Shown: positions 1 to 11,829 of the stretch, in pieces | Layout of the letters: the number at the start of each line of letters is the position of its first letter | Numbering within the stretch: the first letter of the stretch is position 1 | From: Actinomycetota bacterium | GTDB lineage: Bacteria > Actinomycetota > Thermoleophilia > Solirubrobacterales > Solirubrobacteraceae | Assembly (NCBI GenBank): GCA_005883215.1 | Contig: VAYS01000002.1 | Location: forward strand, 1-64,000 | Length of the DNA stretch: 64,000 nucleotides | Direction: 5' to 3' | Made by a program: the position numbers and the translations under genes | The notes under the pieces: generated by a model | Told to the model about the DNA's origin: nothing | Database searches by the model: none | The model's input: only the letters and a program-made list of their open reading frames with translations

Positions 1-4016
<4,016 letters not shown>

Positions 4017-4040
4017 AGGCGTGTCCGGGCACGGTGCGAC

Positions 4041-4886
4041 ATGGCCGACCGTGACCGAGGCTACGGCGAGCCCGAGCTGGAGATCCTGGAGATCGAGCTG
4101 CTGCTCGAGGGGATCCACCGGCACTACGGGTTCGACTTTCGCGGCTACGCGTACAGCTCGCTGAAGCGCCGGCTGTGGCGCGTGATGGCCGAGGAGCACC
4201 TGAGCACCGTCTCCGAGCTGCAGAGCCGGGTGCTGCACGACGAGGCGTGCATGGAGCGGCTGCTGCGCGCGCTCTCCATCAACGTCACCGCGATGTTCCG
4301 CGACCCGGACTTCTTCGTCGCCTTCCGGGACAAGGTCGCCCCGCTGCTTCGGACCTATCCCTTCATCCGGGTGTGGAACGCCGGCTGCTCGACCGGCGAG
4401 GAGACCTACTCGCTGGCCATCCTTCTCGCCGAGGAGGGCCTGTACGAGCGCACGCGCATCTACGCCACCGACATCAACGACGCCGTGCTCGAGCGGGCCG
4501 AGGCGGGGGACTTCCCCGTCGAGAAGGCGAGCGAGTACGCCCAGAACTACCTCAAGGCGGGGGGTAGCGGCGCATTCTCGGACTACTACGCCACCCGGGA
4601 GGGCACGGCGCGGCTGAGCCGCCGCCTCAAGGACAACGTCGTCTTTGCCCAGCACAACCTGGTCTCGGACCGCTCGTTCAACGAGTTTCACGTGATCCTG
4701 TGCCGCAACGTGATGATCTACTTCGGGCGGCCGCTGCAGGATCGGGTCCACGGCCTGTTCTACGACAGCCTGGACCGGCTCGGGATCCTGGGGCTGGGCC
4801 AGAAGGAGTCGATCAGGCTCACGCGCTACGAGGGCTACTACGAGCCGCTCGACGTCCACCACCGGCTCTACCGCAGGATCGGGTGA
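4041..4886 (+). CDS. CheR-type protein-glutamate O-methyltransferase
   Basis: 281 aa, the usual CheR length. It has the N-terminal helical CheR domain (residues 1-75) and a SAM-binding Rossmann domain with AGCSTGEE near residue 115, TDIN near 150 and LCRNVMIYF near 232. CheR enzymes methylate receptor glutamates using S-adenosylmethionine. No chemoreceptor or flagellar gene is in view, so here the pair with cheB may modify a signalling protein other than a classical MCP, possibly the HAMP-rich kinase upstream; that is inference. The start ATG lies 24 bases after the kinase stop, without a clear Shine-Dalgarno. The stop overlaps the next start by one base (TGATG), indicating translational coupling. 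Confidence 0.9.
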   Translation: MADRDRGYGEPELEILEIELLLEGIHRHYGFDFRGYAYSSLKRRLWRVMAEEHLSTVSELQSRVLHDEACMERLLRALSINVTAMFRDPDFFVAFRDKVAPLLRTYPFIRVWNAGCSTGEETYSLAILLAEEGLYERTRIYATDINDAVLERAEAGDFPVEKASEYAQNYLKAGGSGAFSDYYATREGTARLSRRLKDNVVFAQHNLVSDRSFNEFHVILCRNVMIYFGRPLQDRVHGLFYDSLDRLGILGLGQKESIRLTRYEGYYEPLDVHHRLYRRIG

Positions 4887-5476
4887 TGGTCGGGCGCGTG
4901 GTGGCGATCGGGGGCTCGTGGGGCGGAGGGGCGGCTCTGGGCCGCGTGCTGGCTTCGCTGCCCGGGGACCTGGGCGCCCCCGTGGTGGTGGCCCTTCACC
5001 GCTACCCGGGCGCCAGCCGGCTGGCCGAGCAGCTGGGCCGGCACGGGCCGCTGGCGGTAGCCGACGCCGAGGACAAGCAGGAGCTTTGGCCCGGCTGCGT
5101 CCTGCTGGCGCCTCCCGACTACCACCTGCTGGTCGAGGGCGGCATGTGCGTGCTGTCGATCGACGAGCCCGTTCGCTACAGCCGCCCGTCGATCGACGTC
5201 CTGTTCGAGTCGGTGGCCGACGCCTACCGATCGCGCGCGGTGGGCGTTCTGCTCACCGGGGCCAGCGAGGACGGCAGCGCGGGGCTGGCACGCATCCAGG
5301 CGCGGGGTGGGCTGACCATTGCCCAGGATCCGGCTAGCGCGGAGTGCCCGATCATGCCGCGCGCCGCGATCGAGGCCGGCGCGGTTGGGCGCGTGCTGGG
5401 GCTCGAGGAGATCGGGGAGGCGCTGGTGTCGGCGTGCGCCACCGAAGATGTGGGCGTCGAGGAGGGCGCTCGATGA
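4886..5476 (+). CDS. CheB-type methylesterase domain protein without receiver
   Basis: 196 aa, consisting only of the CheB catalytic domain. The Ser-His-Asp triad is visible: Ser11 in GGSWGG, His38 in ALHRYPG and Asp129 in LTGASEDGSAG, with spacing close to classical CheB. Classical CheB has an N-terminal receiver that gates activity; this one lacks it, so control must come from another protein, perhaps the receivers of the neighbouring kinase (inference). The ATG at 4886 overlaps the cheR stop by one base. The end overlaps the next gene by four bases (ATGA). The reaction is hydrolysis of glutamyl methyl esters, or deamidation of glutamine, on a partner protein. Confidence 0.88.
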   Translation: MVGRVVAIGGSWGGGAALGRVLASLPGDLGAPVVVALHRYPGASRLAEQLGRHGPLAVADAEDKQELWPGCVLLAPPDYHLLVEGGMCVLSIDEPVRYSRPSIDVLFESVADAYRSRAVGVLLTGASEDGSAGLARIQARGGLTIAQDPASAECPIMPRAAIEAGAVGRVLGLEEIGEALVSACATEDVGVEEGAR

Positions 5477-6573
5477 ACGACCGCCAGGCGAGCATCCTGC
5501 TGGTCGACGACCAGCCCGAGAACCTGCTGGCGATGGAGGCGGTCCTGGAGCCGCTGGGGCACGAGCTGGTGCGCGCCGCCTCCGGGGAGGAGGCGTTGCG
5601 GCGGCTCCTGCACGACGATTTCGCCTTGATCCTGCTCGACGCCCGCATGCCGGACATGGACGGCTTCGAGACGGCGGCCCTGATCAAGCGGCGAGAGCGG
5701 ACCCGCAACATCCCGATCATCTTCGTCACCGCGGTCAGCACCGACGCCAGCCAGGTGTTCCGTGGCTACTCGCACGGAGCCGTCGACTACATCTTTAAGC
5801 CCGTCAACCCCTCGATCCTGCGCAGCAAGGTCGGGGTGTTCGTCGAGCTCTACCGCAAGGAGCGCGACCTCCACACCAGCGAGCAGCTGTTCCGGGGCGC
5901 CTTCGACGACGCCCCGGTAGGGGTGGCCATGATCTCGGCCGAGGACGGGGATGCGCGGCTGCTGCGGGTCAACCGCGCCCTGTGCACGCTGAGCGGCTTT
6001 GAGGCCGGGCAGCTGCTGGAGGGCACGCTGGACGACCTCATCCAGGGACCCCAACGGGCGCACATCCGGCTGAGCTTGGGGCGGGTGCGCGGCGGCGATC
6101 TGGGCGCTCTCCAGGTCGAGACCCAGCTGGCGCACGCCCGCGGGGCTAGCCGGTCGGTTCTGTTCAGCGCGTCGCTGGTGCGCGACATGGACGGCGACCC
6201 CGTCTGTGCGCTCGCCCATGTCCAGGACCTAACCGAGTACAAGCGAGCCGAGGCCGAGCTCACCCGGGCGCGGGCCGAGCTCGAGCTGCGCACGGCGGCG
6301 CGGCGCCAGGCCCTGGAGCTCAACGACAACGTGCTGCAGGGGTTGGCGATCGCCAAGTACGCGCTGGCGTCGGGCAACGTCGCGCAGGTGGCGCAGGCCA
6401 TCGAGCAGACGCTGGCCAACGTCCGCCAGATCGTCGACGACCTGATCGGATCGGGCGGGTTGCAGGCCGGCGACCTTCGTCGCGACCGTCCGGCGCTCAG
6501 TGGGGATGGGCCGCCGGCGCGCCGGCGCGCCCGGCGTGGGGGGGTACGGGGCCGGCCGACACCGGGCGGCTGA
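5473..6573 (+). CDS. Receiver-PAS protein with degenerate HisKA_3-like C-terminus
   Basis: 366 aa. The receiver domain (residues 5-125) has the acidic pocket VDDQ, phospho-acceptor Asp56 in LLDARMPDMDG and Lys in FKPVNP. A PAS domain follows at about 140-255. The C-terminus (about 270-325) resembles a two-helix dimerisation domain of HisKA_3 kinases, but the motif reads ELNDNVLQGL, with Asn284 where the phosphorylatable His of ELHD is expected. No ATPase domain follows. It therefore looks like a signalling adaptor or phosphatase-like output rather than a kinase (inference). The last 40 residues are Arg/Gly/Pro-rich and of doubtful structure. The start overlaps the cheB-type stop by four bases. 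Confidence 0.82.
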   Translation: MNDRQASILLVDDQPENLLAMEAVLEPLGHELVRAASGEEALRRLLHDDFALILLDARMPDMDGFETAALIKRRERTRNIPIIFVTAVSTDASQVFRGYSHGAVDYIFKPVNPSILRSKVGVFVELYRKERDLHTSEQLFRGAFDDAPVGVAMISAEDGDARLLRVNRALCTLSGFEAGQLLEGTLDDLIQGPQRAHIRLSLGRVRGGDLGALQVETQLAHARGASRSVLFSASLVRDMDGDPVCALAHVQDLTEYKRAEAELTRARAELELRTAARRQALELNDNVLQGLAIAKYALASGNVAQVAQAIEQTLANVRQIVDDLIGSGGLQAGDLRRDRPALSGDGPPARRRARRGGVRGRPTPGG

Positions 6574-6581
6574 GCTCGGCT

Positions 6582-6638
6582 GGCGCGGGGCGGCTCGGTG
6601 CGCGGCGGCGCGGGGCGGCTCGGTGCGGGGCGGCTCGG
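6582..6638. repeat. GC-rich intergenic direct repeat
   Basis: A 20-base word (GGCGCGGGGCGGCTCGGTGC) occurs at 6582-6601 and again at 6607-6626, with a 13-base partial third copy at 6626-6638. It lies in the gap between two convergent genes. No function is evident. Confidence 0.7.
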
Positions 6639-6667
6639 CGCGGCGGCGGCGAGGCCGGCCGGCGCTC

Positions 6668-7786
6668 TCAGTCGACGCCGCCCGGCTGGCGGTCGGGGAG
6701 GAAAATGCAGAAGCGGCACCCGTCTCGCTTGGCATCGTCCACCCAGATGCGGCCCCCGTGGGCCTCGACAATGCGCCGGCAGGTCGCCAGGCCGATGCCC
6801 GTCCCCTCCTCGGCGCCCGCGGGGCCCACGCGGGTGAACATGTCGAAGATCCGGGTGCGGTCGGAGGGATCGACGCCGACCCCGTTGTCCTGGACGGACA
6901 GACGCCAGCCGCCGTTCTCGCGCGCCGCCTGCACCTCGACCTGGGGGGCCTTGTCGGAGCAGTATTTGATCGCGTTGGAGACCAGGTTCTGAAACAGCTG
7001 CCCGAGGCGATCGCGGTCGCCCGGGACGGTGGGCAGCTTCCTGACCGAGACCTTCGCGCCCTTGCGCTCGATCGTGGCGTGCAGGGCGTGGCGCACGTGG
7101 TCGAGGACCTCGTTGAGGTCGACGGGCTCGGCGGCCGCCGCCGGTCCGCCGGCGCGCGAGTACCCGAGCAGGTCGCGGATGAGCGTCTGCATGCGCCCGG
7201 TCGCCGTCCCGATGTGCTCGACGAACTCCCTGCCCTGGTCGTCGAGCTGGGCCCCGTAGCGCTGGGAGAGCAGGCCGGTAAAGCCCGCGATCGTGTTGAG
7301 CGGCTCGGACAGGTCGTGCGAGGCGATGTAGGCGAACTGCTCGAGCGCCTCGTTGGAGCGTTTGAGCTCTTCGGTCCGCCGCTGGAGCTGGACCGAGGTG
7401 CGGTGCAGCTCGACGAAGGCCTTGACCTTGGCCCGCAGCACCTCGGCCTCGAACGGCTTGATGACGTAGTCCACCGCCCCGACCGAGTAGCCGCGAAAGA
7501 CCTGGTGGCGCTGGTCGCCGACCGCGGTAATGAAGATGATCGGGGTCTCGGCGGTCCGGGGGCGGCCCTTGATGTACCGGGCCGTCTCGAAGCCGTCCAT
7601 GCCGGGCATCTGGACGTCGAGCAGCACGCAGGCGAACGTTTCGCGCAGGAGCTGGTCCAGCGCCTCGGTTCCGGACCCCACGCAGACCAGGCGTTGCTTC
7701 AGCGGCTCGAGGGTGGCCTCGATCGTGCGGAGGTTCGCGGGCCGGTCGTCGACGACCAGGATGTTGGTTTGTGGTTCGTCGGCCAT
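6668..7786 (-). CDS. Receiver-histidine kinase fusion (REC-HisKA-HATPase)
   Basis: 372 aa. The N-terminal receiver (residues 8-125) has Asp57 in LLDVQMPGMDG. A short coiled linker leads to a phytochrome-type HisKA box, ASHDLSEPL, with His157. The HATPase domain (about 250-365) shows NLVSNAIKY, DNGVGV and GTGIGLA. It is a soluble orphan kinase that probably receives phosphate on its own receiver and responds to upstream phosphorelays. ATG 7786 was chosen over the longer frame to 7960 because the preceding residues are Arg/Pro-rich and do not resemble a receiver. It converges on the receiver-PAS gene, and the two receivers are similar to each other (FRGYS.GAVDY in both), suggesting duplication. 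Confidence 0.9.
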   Translation of the reverse strand: MADEPQTNILVVDDRPANLRTIEATLEPLKQRLVCVGSGTEALDQLLRETFACVLLDVQMPGMDGFETARYIKGRPRTAETPIIFITAVGDQRHQVFRGYSVGAVDYVIKPFEAEVLRAKVKAFVELHRTSVQLQRRTEELKRSNEALEQFAYIASHDLSEPLNTIAGFTGLLSQRYGAQLDDQGREFVEHIGTATGRMQTLIRDLLGYSRAGGPAAAAEPVDLNEVLDHVRHALHATIERKGAKVSVRKLPTVPGDRDRLGQLFQNLVSNAIKYCSDKAPQVEVQAARENGGWRLSVQDNGVGVDPSDRTRIFDMFTRVGPAGAEEGTGIGLATCRRIVEAHGGRIWVDDAKRDGCRFCIFLPDRQPGGVD

Positions 7787-7967
7787 CGCGACCCTGAGTC
7801 TGCTCGAGGACTCGCGGCTCCCCCCGGAGGCGGTGGTCCGGGGGGAATCGTACCGCCGGGCCTGCCCGCGCGGGAGGCCTCGACGCGCAGCGTGCCCTCG
7901 CGGGGTCCGATCGCCGACATCGCGTGCCGGAGGCTCAGGCATCGGAGGCCGGTGCGACAATCGGCCG

Positions 7968-9008
7968 GTGGCGGCATCGACGGCATCGGAGGCAGTGGGC
8001 GCGGCGTTCGCCCGGCGCGTGCGCGAGGAGGAGGAGCGGCGGCTCTCGCCGGCGGCCGCCCGGTCCTACCCCGCGCGGCGCGTTCACCCCGAGGAGGACT
8101 GCTCGCTGCGCACGCCGTTTCAGCGCGACCGCGACCGGATCGTGCACTGCAAGGCGTTTCGCCGGCTCAAGCACAAGACCCAGGTGTTCGTCGCCCCCGA
8201 GGGCGACCACTACCGCACGCGGCTGACCCACACCCTCGAGGTGGCTCAGATCTCCCGGACGGTGGCGCGCGCGCTGCGGCTCAACGAGGACCTGGCCGAG
8301 GCGGTGGGGGTAGGGCACGACCTCGGTCATCCGCCGTTCGGCCACATCGGCGAGGCGGTGCTCGACCGGTGCCTGGCCGAGCGCTTCGGCCGTGGCTTTG
8401 CCCACTTTGAGCACTCGTTGCGGGTGGTGGACCACCTGGAGCGCGACGGCCGGGGGCTCAACCTGACCGAGGCGGTGCGCGACGGGATTCGCCGCCACTC
8501 GGGCCGGGCGCCCGAGCCGGCCACCCTGGAGGGGCGGATCGTGCGGCTGATGGACCGCGTGGCCTACATCAACCACGACATCGACGACGCGCTGCGGGCG
8601 GGGATCCTGGCGGAGCGGGCGCTGCCCGCGGAGCCCCTCTCCATCCTGGGCGACAGCGGCTCGGAGCGGATCGACACCCTGGTGCACGACCTGGTCGAGC
8701 ACTCCGAGCGAGCGGGGGAGATCGTGCAGGGGCCGAGGGTGGGGGAGGCCATGGCCGAGCTGCGGGCGTTCATGTTCGAGGAGGTCTACCTGGGGCCGGT
8801 GGCGCGGCGCGAGCACGCCAAGATCGAGGTGGTGCTGCGGGCGCTGTTTCATCACTACGTCGCCGATCCCGACGCGCTGCCCGACGGCGGCGGCGCGCCC
8901 GACGCTGACCTGGCCCAGCGGGTGACCGACTACCTGGCCGGGATGACCGATCGCTACTGCATCCGGGCGTTCGAGGCTCTGGCGGTGCCGAGCCAGTTCG
9001 CGGTGTGA
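7968..9008 (+). CDS. dgt: dGTPase-like deoxynucleoside triphosphate triphosphohydrolase
   Basis: 346 aa. HD-domain hydrolase with the dGTPase N-terminal signature (SLRTPFQRDRDRIVH and FRRLKHKTQVF, residues 46-75), metal ligand His88 in TRLTHTLEV, and His117-Asp118 in GHDLGHPPFGH. The family removes triphosphate from dNTPs, helping to balance the dNTP pool. In actinobacteria the dgt gene commonly lies next to dnaG, and here dnaG follows after one intervening SDR. The GTG at 7968 gives an N-terminus matching the family; the frame is open further upstream, but that stretch reads antisense to the divergent kinase gene. No good Shine-Dalgarno is seen. Confidence 0.9.
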   Translation: MAASTASEAVGAAFARRVREEEERRLSPAAARSYPARRVHPEEDCSLRTPFQRDRDRIVHCKAFRRLKHKTQVFVAPEGDHYRTRLTHTLEVAQISRTVARALRLNEDLAEAVGVGHDLGHPPFGHIGEAVLDRCLAERFGRGFAHFEHSLRVVDHLERDGRGLNLTEAVRDGIRRHSGRAPEPATLEGRIVRLMDRVAYINHDIDDALRAGILAERALPAEPLSILGDSGSERIDTLVHDLVEHSERAGEIVQGPRVGEAMAELRAFMFEEVYLGPVARREHAKIEVVLRALFHHYVADPDALPDGGGAPDADLAQRVTDYLAGMTDRYCIRAFEALAVPSQFAV

Positions 9009-9052
9009 CGGGCCGCGGTAGAGTCGCCCGAGCGGACGATCAAGGAGGAGAC

Positions 9053-9979
9053 GTGGCGCAGGCGCAGTCGATGGCCGGTAGGCGGGTTCTGATCACCGGG
9101 GCGGCACGCGGAATCGGCGCCGAGACCGCGCGTCAGGTGGTGCGCGCCGGCGGGCGCGTGGGCCTGGTGGGGCTCGAGCCCCAGGAGCTCGAGCGAGTGG
9201 CGACCGAGCTCGGGCCCTCCGCGGTGTGGGCCGAGGCCGACGTCACCGACTGGGACCAGCTCGAGGCGGCGGTGGGGGGCGTGGTCGGGGAGCTGGGCGG
9301 ACTGGACGCGGTGGTGGCCAACGCGGGCATCGGCGCGGGGGGGCCGATCCACCTGATGGACCGGGACATGTTCGAGCGGGTGCTGGAGGTCAACCTGATC
9401 GGGGTGTGGCGGACGGTGCGGGTGTGCCTGCCCCACGTGATGGCCACGCGGGGCTACGTGCTCATCATCACCTCGCTGGCGGCGATCAGCGCGGCGCCGC
9501 TGATGGGGGCCTACTGCACGAGCAAGCGCGGCGCGGAGGCGTTCGGGGACGTGCTGCGCATCGAGATGGCGCCCCACGGGGTCGACGTGGGCGTGGCGTA
9601 CTTCTCCTGGCTAGACACCGACATGGTGCGGGCCGCCGCCCAGCAGCGGACGTTCAACGAGCTGCGCGACAAGCTGCCGGCGCCGATGCGGCGCACCTCG
9701 CCGGTGTCGGCGGCGGGCGTCGCGATCGTGGACGGGATCGCGACCCGCGCGCGCTACGTGATGGTGCCCGGGTGGATCCGGATGCTCAAGTGGACCCGGG
9801 GCGTGGGGACGAGGGCGCGCGAGGTGCTGACCAGGCGCCAGGCGGCGCGGGCCGAGGAGCTGTTCGTGGCCGACCTGGGGGAGGACGGGCAGATGATGGG
9901 TGGTCCCGGCGCCCAGGCGGCGTGGGACGCCGGTCGCGCGCGCGAGCGGGCCAAGGCGGGGGCCGGTTCGGAGGCGTGA
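9053..9979 (+). CDS. SDR-family NAD(P)-dependent oxidoreductase
   Basis: 308 aa classical short-chain dehydrogenase. It has the cofactor motif TGAARGIG (about residues 14-21), NAG near 90, a catalytic Ser in the strand IITS and YCTSK as the Tyr-Lys pair. The C-terminal extension after about residue 250 is Arg/Ala-rich. The start GTG at 9053 is preceded by AAGGAGG (9042-9048), one of the strongest ribosome binding sites in the window, which decides against the alternative GTG at 9005. The substrate is unknown. It lies between dgt and dnaG, 44 bases after the former. Confidence 0.88.
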   Translation: MAQAQSMAGRRVLITGAARGIGAETARQVVRAGGRVGLVGLEPQELERVATELGPSAVWAEADVTDWDQLEAAVGGVVGELGGLDAVVANAGIGAGGPIHLMDRDMFERVLEVNLIGVWRTVRVCLPHVMATRGYVLIITSLAAISAAPLMGAYCTSKRGAEAFGDVLRIEMAPHGVDVGVAYFSWLDTDMVRAAAQQRTFNELRDKLPAPMRRTSPVSAAGVAIVDGIATRARYVMVPGWIRMLKWTRGVGTRAREVLTRRQAARAEELFVADLGEDGQMMGGPGAQAAWDAGRARERAKAGAGSEA

Positions 9980-9999
9980 GCGCGCGCCCCGACACGGGC

Positions 10000-10005
10000 T
10001 AGCTT
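10000..10005 (+). promoter_or_regulatory. -10 box TAGCTT for leaderless dnaG
   Basis: TAGCTT ends 6 bases before the GTG start at 10012. This spacing puts transcription start at or next to the start codon. Confidence 0.55.
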
Positions 10006-10011
10006 TCGCGC

Positions 10012-11772
10012 GTGGCCCGCTACACGTCCGATAGCAAGGAGCGCGTGCGCGAGGCCGTCGACATGGTCGACCTGGTCGCGGCACGCACCGAGCTGCGTCG
10101 CTCGGGCCCCGGCAGCTATCAGGGGCTGTGCCCGTTTCACGACGAGCGCACGCCGTCGTTTTCGATCAACCCGGCCGAGAAGGTGTACTACTGCTTCGGC
10201 TGCCAGGCCTCGGGCGACGCGTTCACGTTCGTCCAGGAGACCGAGGGGGTGGACTTCAAGCGGGCGCTCGAGCTGCTGGCCGACCGCTACCGGGTGGCGT
10301 TGGAGGTGGAGGACGAGGACCCCCGCCAGGCGCGGGCCCGGGAGCGGCGCGAGCGGCTGGTGGGCCTGCTGGAGCGGGCGGCCGGGTTCTATGAGCGGTA
10401 TCTGTGGGACTCGGCCGAGGCCGGCCCGGCGCGCGAGTACCTGGCCGGTCGCGGCCTGGGCGAGGAGGTGCTGCGCCAGTTTCGGATCGGCTTCTCCCCC
10501 GGGGCGTGGGACCGGCTGGTGGGCGCGTCGCGGCGGCAGGGGTTCGGCGAGGGCGAGTTGCTGGAGGCGGGGCTGGCGCAGCGCTCGCGGCGCGGCGGGC
10601 TGATCGACCGCTTCCGCGCCCGGATCATGTTCCCGCTCGCCGACGGGCGCGGGCGGGTGCTGGGGTTCGGGGCGCGGGCGACGGCGCCCGAGCAGCGGCC
10701 CAAGTACCTCAACAGCGCCGACGGGGCCGTCTACCACAAGGGGAGGCACCTGTACGCGGCGCACCTGGCGCGCGCGGCGGCCAGCCGGGCGGGGGAGGTG
10801 ATCGTGTGCGAGGGGTACACGGACGTGCTGGCGCTTCACCAGGCGGGGCTGGCCAACGCGGTGGGGCTGATGGGCACGGCGCTGACCTCGGAGCAGGTGG
10901 CGGAGCTGGGGCGGATGGCGTCGCGGGTGGAGCTGGCGCTGGATGCCGACAGCGCGGGGCAGCAGGCGATGCTGCGGGCCGAGGAGATGGCGCGGGAGAG
11001 AAAGCTGGATTTGCGCGTGGTGCCGCTGCCCGAGGGGAGCGACCCCGCCGACCTGGTTCAGCGCGAGGGGGCCGAGGGGATGGGGGCCAGGGTGCAGTCG
11101 TCGGTGCCGTTCGTGCGCTTTCAGGTCGAGCGGGCGCTCGAGCGGGGGGAGCTGGACTCGGCCGAGGGGCGCGACCGGGCGCTGGCGGAGCTGCGGCCGA
11201 TCCTGGTCTCGCTGCGGCCCAGCGTGACCCGCGACGAGCTGGTGCGCCTGGTCGCCGACCGCCTGTCGCTGTCGGAGTCCCTGATCGAGTCGCTGGTGCG
11301 CGGAGCGCTGGTCGAGCCGGGGGGGAGGGGGGCGGTGCTGCGGGCGGCGGATCGGCGGGCGCAGACCGAGCGGCTGTTCCTGGGGCTGTGCCTGGCCCTG
11401 CCCGAGGTGGGCGAGCGCCGGCTGGCCGAGATCGAGCCCGAGGAGCACTTCACCAGCCCGCTGTTGCGCCGGGCGGCGCTTCACCTGCGCGAGCACTTGC
11501 GCTCGCCGCGGTGGGGGGTGCCGGCCGAGGACTCAGAGCTGGAGGCGCTGATGGCGGAGCTCTCGGTGCGGGCGAGCGCCGAGGCGGTGACGCCCGAGCG
11601 CCTGGAGGTGGAGGCCACCCAGCTCGAGCTGGCGCGGGTGGACCGGGCGATCAGCGCGGCCCAGGCGGCCGGCGAGGGGGATATCGCCGCCTTGGCCACC
11701 CGCCGGGCCAAGGTCAAGGTCGACCTCGACCGGGCGATGGACCGGGCGATGGAGGCGCTGCCCGAGGGGTAG
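10012..11772 (+). CDS. dnaG: DNA primase
   Basis: 586 aa. The N-terminal CHC2 zinc-binding domain has Cys40, His43, Cys61 and Cys64 (CPFH...CFGC). The catalytic primase core follows, with the TOPRIM motif EGYTDVLALHQ near residue 266 and the acidic metal site DADSAG near 310. The C-terminal helicase-binding region (about 430-586) is Arg/Glu-rich and poorly conserved, as is normal. The enzyme makes RNA primers for replication and acts with the replicative helicase DnaB. The GTG start follows a TANNNT box by 6 bases, and there is no Shine-Dalgarno. Confidence 0.96.
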   Translation: MARYTSDSKERVREAVDMVDLVAARTELRRSGPGSYQGLCPFHDERTPSFSINPAEKVYYCFGCQASGDAFTFVQETEGVDFKRALELLADRYRVALEVEDEDPRQARARERRERLVGLLERAAGFYERYLWDSAEAGPAREYLAGRGLGEEVLRQFRIGFSPGAWDRLVGASRRQGFGEGELLEAGLAQRSRRGGLIDRFRARIMFPLADGRGRVLGFGARATAPEQRPKYLNSADGAVYHKGRHLYAAHLARAAASRAGEVIVCEGYTDVLALHQAGLANAVGLMGTALTSEQVAELGRMASRVELALDADSAGQQAMLRAEEMARERKLDLRVVPLPEGSDPADLVQREGAEGMGARVQSSVPFVRFQVERALERGELDSAEGRDRALAELRPILVSLRPSVTRDELVRLVADRLSLSESLIESLVRGALVEPGGRGAVLRAADRRAQTERLFLGLCLALPEVGERRLAEIEPEEHFTSPLLRRAALHLREHLRSPRWGVPAEDSELEALMAELSVRASAEAVTPERLEVEATQLELARVDRAISAAQAAGEGDIAALATRRAKVKVDLDRAMDRAMEALPEG

Positions 11773-11829
11773 GCGGACACGCACCGTCGCATCGGCTATC
11801 TACACGACAGCGGAGCCGCAGGCGCCCGC

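Noticed and set aside
9005-9052. Earlier start (GTG 9005) for the SDR gene
   Set aside because: AAGGAGG lies inside that extension at the right distance for GTG 9053, and the extra residues are not part of the SDR fold.
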